NCBI GenBank assembly: GCA_024398965.1
Contig: JAKSIF010000019.1
Coordinates: 1-53,166 of the forward strand
Source: Fibrobacter sp.
GTDB lineage: Bacteria > Fibrobacterota > Fibrobacteria > Fibrobacterales > Fibrobacteraceae
Length of the DNA stretch: 53,166 nucleotides
Direction of reading: 5' to 3'
A program made the translations under genes and the position numbers. The notes beneath the pieces were generated by a model. That model had not been told where the DNA came from. It saw only the letters and a program-made list of their open reading frames with translations, and searched no databases. Positions within the stretch are counted from its first letter, which is position 1. Every line of letters begins with the position of its first letter. Below are positions 49,204 through 53,166 of the stretch, one piece after another.

Positions 49204-49428
49204 ATGACAATCACAGAAATCAAAAAGGCCCTCGAGAAAAGAGGGTACCACTTGGAGAAGGCGGTAAAAATGCCAGGGGCATACAATATCGTATTCAAGA
49301 AGACAAAGATTGCATACCTTTACAATCAACCAACAAAGGGGAATGCAACCATTCAAATGGAAGACTGCCCGGAGAGACCAGTATACGAGATCAACAAACC
49401 GGAGGATTTATTCTGGTACATACCATAA
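49204..49428 (+). CDS. Small accessory protein
   Basis: A 74-aa protein (TITEIKKALEKRGYHLEKAVKMPGAYNIVFKKTKIAYLYNQPTKG...). The helix-strand-strand order recalls small phage anti-host proteins, but no family is recognised. Confidence 0.5.
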   Translation: MTITEIKKALEKRGYHLEKAVKMPGAYNIVFKKTKIAYLYNQPTKGNATIQMEDCPERPVYEINKPEDLFWYIP

Positions 49429-49453
49429 TTAAAAACCAAAGGAGGGCGAACAA

Positions 49454-49603
49454 ATGACACGCGAGGAAAAGATACAGCAGATAGCCACTAAGATCTTCCA
49501 GACTTTGTACGCGGAGCACAACTGGGGAGAGACAGCAGCCTGGAACCAGGCATACAAAAGAGCCATCGCAATCGTTAACAGAGAGGAAAAGGAAAACAAG
49601 TAA
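49454..49603 (+). CDS. Small helical protein
   Basis: A 49-aa ORF (MTREEKIQQIATKIFQTLYAEHNWG...YKRAIAIVNREEKENK) with a ribosome site (AGGAGGGCGAACAA). Fully helical, amphipathic. It lies in series with the other right-end genes and uses the same codons. Function unknown. Confidence 0.5.
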   Translation: MTREEKIQQIATKIFQTLYAEHNWGETAAWNQAYKRAIAIVNREEKENK

Positions 49604-49648
49604 ATAACCGGGTGAAGGTTCCGACCTCCACCACAACACACCAGAACA

Positions 49649-49984
49649 ATGAACGGAATCATTCAACAGCTGAAAAGCGACATCGAGAGCTTGAAAAAAG
49701 CTGAGCGACAGATTAGAGAGGACAAAACAACCATGAGGAAGAAACTCGCCCAGGAGATACAGAAGGAGTACGAGCGAATCCACGGCATCAAGCCGGGAGA
49801 CAAGATCATCCGAAACGATCGACCTTGGAAGCCAGTCTTTTATAAAGGATTCGAGGAGAGACAAGGATACATCTGGGTGATTTTTGCATGGCCAAAGAAG
49901 GACGGGACAGAGAGTAAGAAGACATTCATCGACATTTATACAGAAAACGACAACATAACAAAAATAGAGGAGGACAGAAAATGA
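49649..49984 (+). CDS. Coiled-coil plus beta-domain accessory protein
   Basis: A 111-aa protein: an N-terminal coiled coil (IIQQLKSDIESLKKAERQIREDKTTMRKKLAQEIQKE) followed by a KOW/SH3-like beta part (GIKPGDKIIRNDRPWKPVFYKGFEERQGYIWVIFAWPKKDG). It is coupled by a 4-bp overlap to the next gene. Function unknown. Confidence 0.52.
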   Translation: MNGIIQQLKSDIESLKKAERQIREDKTTMRKKLAQEIQKEYERIHGIKPGDKIIRNDRPWKPVFYKGFEERQGYIWVIFAWPKKDGTESKKTFIDIYTENDNITKIEEDRK

Positions 49985-50211
49985 AAGCGGTAGCACTATC
50001 AAGCATCCAGGTTTCAACATTCCTATACACCAGAGAACACGTGAGCCAACCACGAGGCCATGGCTCCTGGGCATTTTCAATCGGAGACCGGGCAGGCTAC
50101 GACAACCCGGACAAGGTCTTCTGGGCAGACGGGCTCTACAGCCAGGCGGTGCGCCAGGCGAAGATCGAGGCACAGAAGCAGGGGAAAGAGAAGATCTACG
50201 TACTGCCATGA
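49981..50211 (+). CDS. Small accessory protein
   Basis: A 76-aa protein (TFLYTREHVSQPRGHGSWAFSIGDRAGYDNPDKVFWADGLYSQAVRQAKIEAQKQGK), a compact alpha/beta domain with a conserved-looking 'RGHGSWAF' turn common to short Bacteroidota plasmid and phage proteins. Last gene before the terminator at 50220. Function unknown. Confidence 0.52.
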   Translation: MKAVALSSIQVSTFLYTREHVSQPRGHGSWAFSIGDRAGYDNPDKVFWADGLYSQAVRQAKIEAQKQGKEKIYVLP

Positions 50212-50219
50212 GCCAGGGA

Positions 50220-50244
50220 GGGAGGGTAAAACCTCCCTTTTTTT
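50220..50244 (+). terminator. Terminator of accessory operon 1
   Basis: GGGAGG (50220-50225) pairs with CCTCCC (50232-50237) and is followed by seven T residues. Confidence 0.85.
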
Positions 50245-50289
50245 ATTAACTCTTAATAACTAATAAATGATTGATTTTCTGCGCTTTAT

Positions 50290-50322
50290 ATTGCGTTATA
50301 TCAAGTAATTATCTTATCTTTG
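50290..50322 (+). promoter_or_regulatory. Accessory-operon promoter 2 with ATTGCG motif
   Basis: ATTGCGTTATATCAA starts at 50290, and TATCTTTG (50315-50322) is the -7 box at the same 21-bp spacing from TTG as at 48725. The palindrome is imperfect here (ATTGCGTTAT). It drives 50368-51690. Confidence 0.7.
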
Positions 50323-50367
50323 TGGTACAAAAAAAGAAAAGAAATAACCCAAAAAAAGAGCAAGACA

Positions 50368-50652
50368 ATGAAAGCAACAAGAAGAACAAAGATGGAAGGT
50401 TGGAACAACACATACCTGCCAAAGAGCAATAAGACAAACTGCCTGGATTGGCTGAATGAAAACGGATTCTGGGTAGAGGACGACAATGTAGGATGCACTA
50501 CAACATTCGAGCAGGTAAACAAGGCCATGGTAAGACTCGAGAACGGAAAGGTGGACTTCACAGAAGAGGACTTGCACAAACTTGGCTTATATTGGACTGA
50601 CACATTCTTGATGAGTGCAATCATCGACGCAACATTGCAGATTAATAAATAA
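50368..50652 (+). CDS. Small accessory protein
   Basis: A 94-aa protein from the ATG at 50368; an upstream reading from 50320 would start at the promoter's own transcription start. It contains MEGWNNTYLPKSNKTNCLDWLNENGFWVEDDNVGCTTTFEQVNKAMVRLENG and ends with a helical part. No known family. Confidence 0.55.
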   Translation: MKATRRTKMEGWNNTYLPKSNKTNCLDWLNENGFWVEDDNVGCTTTFEQVNKAMVRLENGKVDFTEEDLHKLGLYWTDTFLMSAIIDATLQINK

Positions 50653-50664
50653 GGAGGAACCAAG

Positions 50665-50865
50665 ATGAAAACGAACGAACAGATCACAGCAAGCATCTAC
50701 AGAATGTTCAAGGGCAAAATCATGGCATATAGAACCTTTCACACTCCAGAGATTCAAACACTCATGGCGGTCTTCCGCGAGTGCTTCGAGAGCGACGAAG
50801 AGAGACAGCAGTACATGCAGGAGAATGGATGGAATGAATTCTACCACGAATACATAAATAAATAA
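50665..50865 (+). CDS. Small helical accessory protein
   Basis: A 66-aa protein (TNEQITASIYRMFKGKIMAYRTFHTPEIQTLMAVFRECFESDEERQQYMQENG), all helical with an acidic C-terminus, ribosome site AGGAGG. Function unknown. Confidence 0.5.
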   Translation: MKTNEQITASIYRMFKGKIMAYRTFHTPEIQTLMAVFRECFESDEERQQYMQENGWNEFYHEYINK

Positions 50866-50877
50866 GGAGGACAGACA

Positions 50878-51186
50878 ATGGCAAAGACATGGTTTTATTT
50901 TGAGGACGAAGAATCAATGCAGGTTTACAACACCTGCATGGGATGCGAGAACTTGAAAAAGCTCTTCAAGCCAATACCAGAGAGCGATTACAGCGGTGGA
51001 TACGAGACATGGGATGAACTGGTGGACGAACAAGTCCAAATGGCCCATGACGGGGCAGAGGACTGCGGATGGCCAAAGTTGGACATGGCACTGGCAATCA
51101 TCTGCAACATCCTGGAGGATGAAGGCCACATCGAGCGCGACCTAATCGACAAGGCCCTGGAAGAAGACGCAAAGAACTTTAAATAA
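50878..51186 (+). CDS. Acidic accessory protein
   Basis: A 102-aa strongly acidic protein (FYFEDEESMQVYNTCMGCENLKKLFKPIPES..., MALAIICNILEDEGHIERDLIDKALEEDAK) with a CMGC pair. Acidity of this kind is typical of DNA-mimic or inhibitor proteins of phages, but no known inhibitor is recognised. Confidence 0.5.
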   Translation: MAKTWFYFEDEESMQVYNTCMGCENLKKLFKPIPESDYSGGYETWDELVDEQVQMAHDGAEDCGWPKLDMALAIICNILEDEGHIERDLIDKALEEDAKNFK

Positions 51187-51200
51187 AAGGAGGAACAACA

Positions 51201-51407
51201 ATGATGAACGACGAACATGGGTGCAGCACATGCAAGGCACCAGGAACAGAGAACTACGAGAAATACACATACGGGATAGGCCGGAGAAAGAAAACGGCCT
51301 ACCAGTATGACTACAGACACACAGATGGCGACCTTTTCAGCTGCTGCGCACCAACACTGGAGGAATGCCGGAGAAGAAGAGACGAATGGATAAGCAAGAA
51401 AGCATAA
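51201..51407 (+). CDS. DUF3873 protein
   Basis: A 68-aa protein clearly of the DUF3873 type: GTENYEKY near the start and YQYDYRHTDGDLFSCCAPTLEECRRRRDEW. This family is best known from Bacteroides conjugative transposons, where its role is unknown. Its presence in a phage accessory operon points to exchange between conjugative elements and phages. Confidence 0.8.
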   Translation: MMNDEHGCSTCKAPGTENYEKYTYGIGRRKKTAYQYDYRHTDGDLFSCCAPTLEECRRRRDEWISKKA

Positions 51408-51426
51408 CATTTTAAACCATACAGAT

Positions 51427-51690
51427 ATGAAATACTTAGTAAAAGAAATCGAGGAGAAGGGAAAAGAGCCACAGACACTGGCTACATTTACAAACCAGAA
51501 AGACAGCACAAACGCAACAGCCTGGGCTGATGGGTATGCTTTTGGATTTGCAACATACCGACATAGTCTGCAAAAGCCCATGATTCAACAAATAGATGGT
51601 TACCAGTGGTGGAACCATGCTAATGGATACAAACTCTGGGTAGAAGATGAGAACGGGAAGCTGGTCTGCCGAGAGAACGACAACCTTTAA
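51427..51690 (+). CDS. Small accessory protein
   Basis: An 87-aa protein (KYLVKEIEEKGKEPQTLATFTNQKDSTNATAWADGYAFGFATYRHS...), an alpha/beta domain, the last gene before the shared terminator. Function unknown. Confidence 0.52.
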   Translation: MKYLVKEIEEKGKEPQTLATFTNQKDSTNATAWADGYAFGFATYRHSLQKPMIQQIDGYQWWNHANGYKLWVEDENGKLVCRENDNL

Positions 51691-51695
51691 GAGCA

Positions 51696-51724
51696 GGGAG
51701 GCACAACAGCCTCCCTTACTTTTT
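51696..51724. terminator. Bidirectional terminator between accessory operon and integrase
   Basis: GGGAGGC (51696-51702) pairs perfectly with GCCTCCC (51709-51715) around ACAACA. It is followed by TTACTTTTT on the plus strand, and the integrase stop codon starts at its right edge, so it can end both convergent transcripts. Confidence 0.78.
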
Positions 51725-52954
51725 CACCTTATTATAAAGCACCCAATCCAGAAGCCTCCGGTTTGCATCGTCGACCTTTTTCTGGTCGAAAGCGATATAC
51801 ACAGAGGTCACCGGAGAACCGATGGAATGGCCCAATCCGGCAGAGATCGTCTCCTTCGGGATATCCAGGGCAGCACAGAGGGTGGCCCAGGAATGACGGG
51901 CAACGTAGGTGGTCAGCTCCGGGAACAGAGGCTCGTAGATTTTCCGGCCGTATTTTCCGACAGAGACAACCGGGCCGACCCGATGCTTCAATACCCAATT
52001 GACGCGACGCATATAATTATGGGTGCTCGCGTACCTTTCCAGAACATCGAGAAGAAAATCACCATGGCCAGGATAACGGCCGATAATTTCCAGGGCCTCC
52101 GGCTCCACCTTGACAGAATACATCTTGTGAGTCTTGGCGCGGGAGTACTGGATGCGACCCGCGATGAAATCCGACTTTTTCAAATGCACCAGATCCTCGA
52201 TGTTGATGCCGCGGAGGAAGAACGACAGCTTGAAGATATCCAGGGCCTCCAGGAACCAGGGCTCCGGAACGAAGGAGAACAGCCTCCGGATTTCATCCAC
52301 ATCCAGGTACCGCTTTTTGGTCTCAACCCTCCGTAGCTTGAAAGAGCGGAACGGATAGACAGACACCAGGCCATCGTCAATGGCAGCATTGAAGACAGCG
52401 CGGACATTCCGGAAATGGAGATTTCTGGTGTTGTCGGCATTACCAATAGAGGACAGCCAGGAATCAAATGAAGACAGCCAGGCCTTGTCGATTTCGGAGA
52501 ACGGGAAATCACCGGAGAGGGAAAGGGACTCCCGGAACAGCACAACCTTCTTGTAGGTTTGCAGATAGATCTCACGAGTCCTCCCGGACTTGGCATTTGA
52601 GAAAGCCAGGAACCGGGCAAGGAACAGAGTGGACGGATCGACGGGATCACCATCCGGATTGAGCACAGCCAGAACCCGGTCGCGGATTTCGGTAGCCTTC
52701 AGCTTTGAATGGAAGCCGCAGGTCTCGACGACTGCATTCTTGATTTTTAGGAGGAGCTCCTGGAGCCGGAGGTTTAGGGACTTAGCGGATCCGGAGGAAA
52801 TCACGGACTTCTTGCTGTTCCACTGGGAGGGCAGAACTGAAATCCCGAGGCCGATCATGGCCTGGGTTGAGCCGTTACGGATAACGGCCTTAATCGGGCA
52901 GGGGACACCAGGCCGTGCAGAGCGCACGTCAAGGTACAATTTTACATTAGCCAT
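51716..52954 (-). CDS. int: Tyrosine integrase
   Basis: A 412-aa tyrosine recombinase of Bacteroides type. It has an N-terminal arm-binding domain (KLYLDVRSARPGVPCPIKAVIR...VLPSQWNSKK), a SAM-like core-binding domain (TREIYLQTYKKVVLFRESLSL), and a catalytic domain with the first Arg in FFLRGINIEDL, R353 in YVARHSWATL, H376 in GLGHS and Tyr386 in SVYIAF. The box II His is replaced by Tyr in the YVARHSW context, as in related enzymes. It would recombine the tRNA-Pro attachment site. The start lies 8 bp from the TGCACG repeats. Confidence 0.93.
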   Translation of the reverse strand: MANVKLYLDVRSARPGVPCPIKAVIRNGSTQAMIGLGISVLPSQWNSKKSVISSGSAKSLNLRLQELLLKIKNAVVETCGFHSKLKATEIRDRVLAVLNPDGDPVDPSTLFLARFLAFSNAKSGRTREIYLQTYKKVVLFRESLSLSGDFPFSEIDKAWLSSFDSWLSSIGNADNTRNLHFRNVRAVFNAAIDDGLVSVYPFRSFKLRRVETKKRYLDVDEIRRLFSFVPEPWFLEALDIFKLSFFLRGINIEDLVHLKKSDFIAGRIQYSRAKTHKMYSVKVEPEALEIIGRYPGHGDFLLDVLERYASTHNYMRRVNWVLKHRVGPVVSVGKYGRKIYEPLFPELTTYVARHSWATLCAALDIPKETISAGLGHSIGSPVTSVYIAFDQKKVDDANRRLLDWVLYNKVKK

Positions 52955-52961
52955 ATTTCAC

Positions 52962-52982
52962 ATTTTGCACGGATTTTGCACG
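52962..52982. repeat. Right TGCACG repeat pair, candidate integrase arm site
   Basis: ATTTTGCACG occurs at 52962-52971 and 52973-52982, 11 bp apart, directly upstream of the integrase start and about 130 bp from the right attachment repeat. It matches the pair at 112-128 in core, spacing and orientation. It is likely an arm-type site and possibly an integrase operator. Confidence 0.55.
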
Positions 52983-53111
52983 CGAAAGACGTCCTGGATA
53001 TTCCGGAATCGTCCAAAATCGCCCAACAATCCGTTTTTTTTAAACGAGAAACGAGCCACCGGGAAGGGAGGGAAAATCCCTAATTTGCAGGATTTCCAAC
53101 CTTTCCGATTT

Positions 53112-53166
53112 CAGTCGGGGTGAGCAGACTCGAACTGCCGACCACACGCCCCCCAGACGTGCAGCC
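53112..53166 (-). repeat. Right attachment repeat (part of tRNA-Pro)
   Basis: Identical over 55 bp to 1-55. Because the tRNA is on the minus strand, its missing 5' part must continue to the right of the window, so this junction rebuilds the complete tRNA-Pro(GGG) and keeps it functional in the lysogen. Confidence 0.93.

Noticed and set aside
49391..50209. Long minus-strand ORF of 272 aa
   Set aside because: It is a shadow of four small plus-strand genes with good ribosome sites; its product is low-complexity and Leu/Ser/Pro-rich.

Overview
This window is a complete temperate tailed phage (prophage) of a Bacteroidota host, most likely a gut Bacteroidales species. It starts and ends with the same 55-bp sequence, which is the 3' part of a tRNA-Pro(GGG) gene on the minus strand. 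That is the expected footprint of integration into a tRNA gene by the tyrosine integrase encoded next to the right end. The host assignment rests on promoters of the Bacteroidota type (TTG, about 20 bp, TAnnTTTG), mostly weak ribosome-binding sites, an integrase of Bacteroides type, a DUF3873 protein normally seen on Bacteroides conjugative elements, and DUF285 and holin families common in this phylum.

Layout. 79-1937 (minus strand) is the lysogeny block: CI-like repressor, coiled-coil protein, T5orf172/GIY-YIG protein and a second regulator. Two 23-bp direct repeats at 1946-2000 lie between the repressor and the rightward early promoter. 2072-10187 is the early region: small HTH proteins, an SMC/Rad50-like ATPase, a RecT-like annealase, an MBL-fold nuclease candidate, a DnaD/O-like initiator with 11-bp repeats inside its gene, a DnaC-like loader and a radical SAM protein. 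10188-14711 is a mosaic of a decayed lipoprotein gene, a structured noncoding stretch, tRNA-Arg(CCT), HTH proteins, an AT-rich island of tiny genes and a RuvC-like resolvase. 14794-26710 is the packaging/head-entry operon: PLD-like protein, ParB-methyltransferase with an intein, small terminase, large terminase with a second intein, portal, an AT-rich insertion carrying a DUF285 repeat protein, and a MuF head protein with a papain-fold toxin-like tail domain. 26679-28203 (minus strand) is an island of six small genes. The one tail-to-tail with the MuF gene is a candidate immunity gene. 28372-43693 encodes scaffold, decoration protein, major capsid protein, connectors, tail tube, tape measure (1100 aa), distal tail protein and fibres ending in an S74 chaperone. 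No sheath or contractile baseplate gene is visible, so a siphovirus is expected. 43911-46912 holds a Gly-rich gene cluster with its own promoter and a zincin-like protein. 46986-48581 is the lysis cassette (holin, amidase, spanin-like protein). 48790-51690 carries two operons of small accessory genes, and 51716-52954 the integrase.

How it may work together. The repressor probably controls the early promoter at 1971-2001. Three promoters (before 14794, 28372 and 46986) share the palindrome GCTTGT-N3-ACAAGC or a close variant at the same distance from the -7 box, which suggests one phage regulator coordinates packaging, virion and lysis genes. Three other promoters (the minus-strand island and the two right-end operons) share ATTGCGCAAT or a variant, suggesting a second set of co-regulated accessory genes. 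The most distinctive content is the pair of inteins of different mechanistic class in the methyltransferase and terminase genes, one of which splits the terminase Walker A motif, and the MuF-toxin with its possible lysogen-expressed immunity gene. All functional assignments come from reading motifs by eye; no database search was run.
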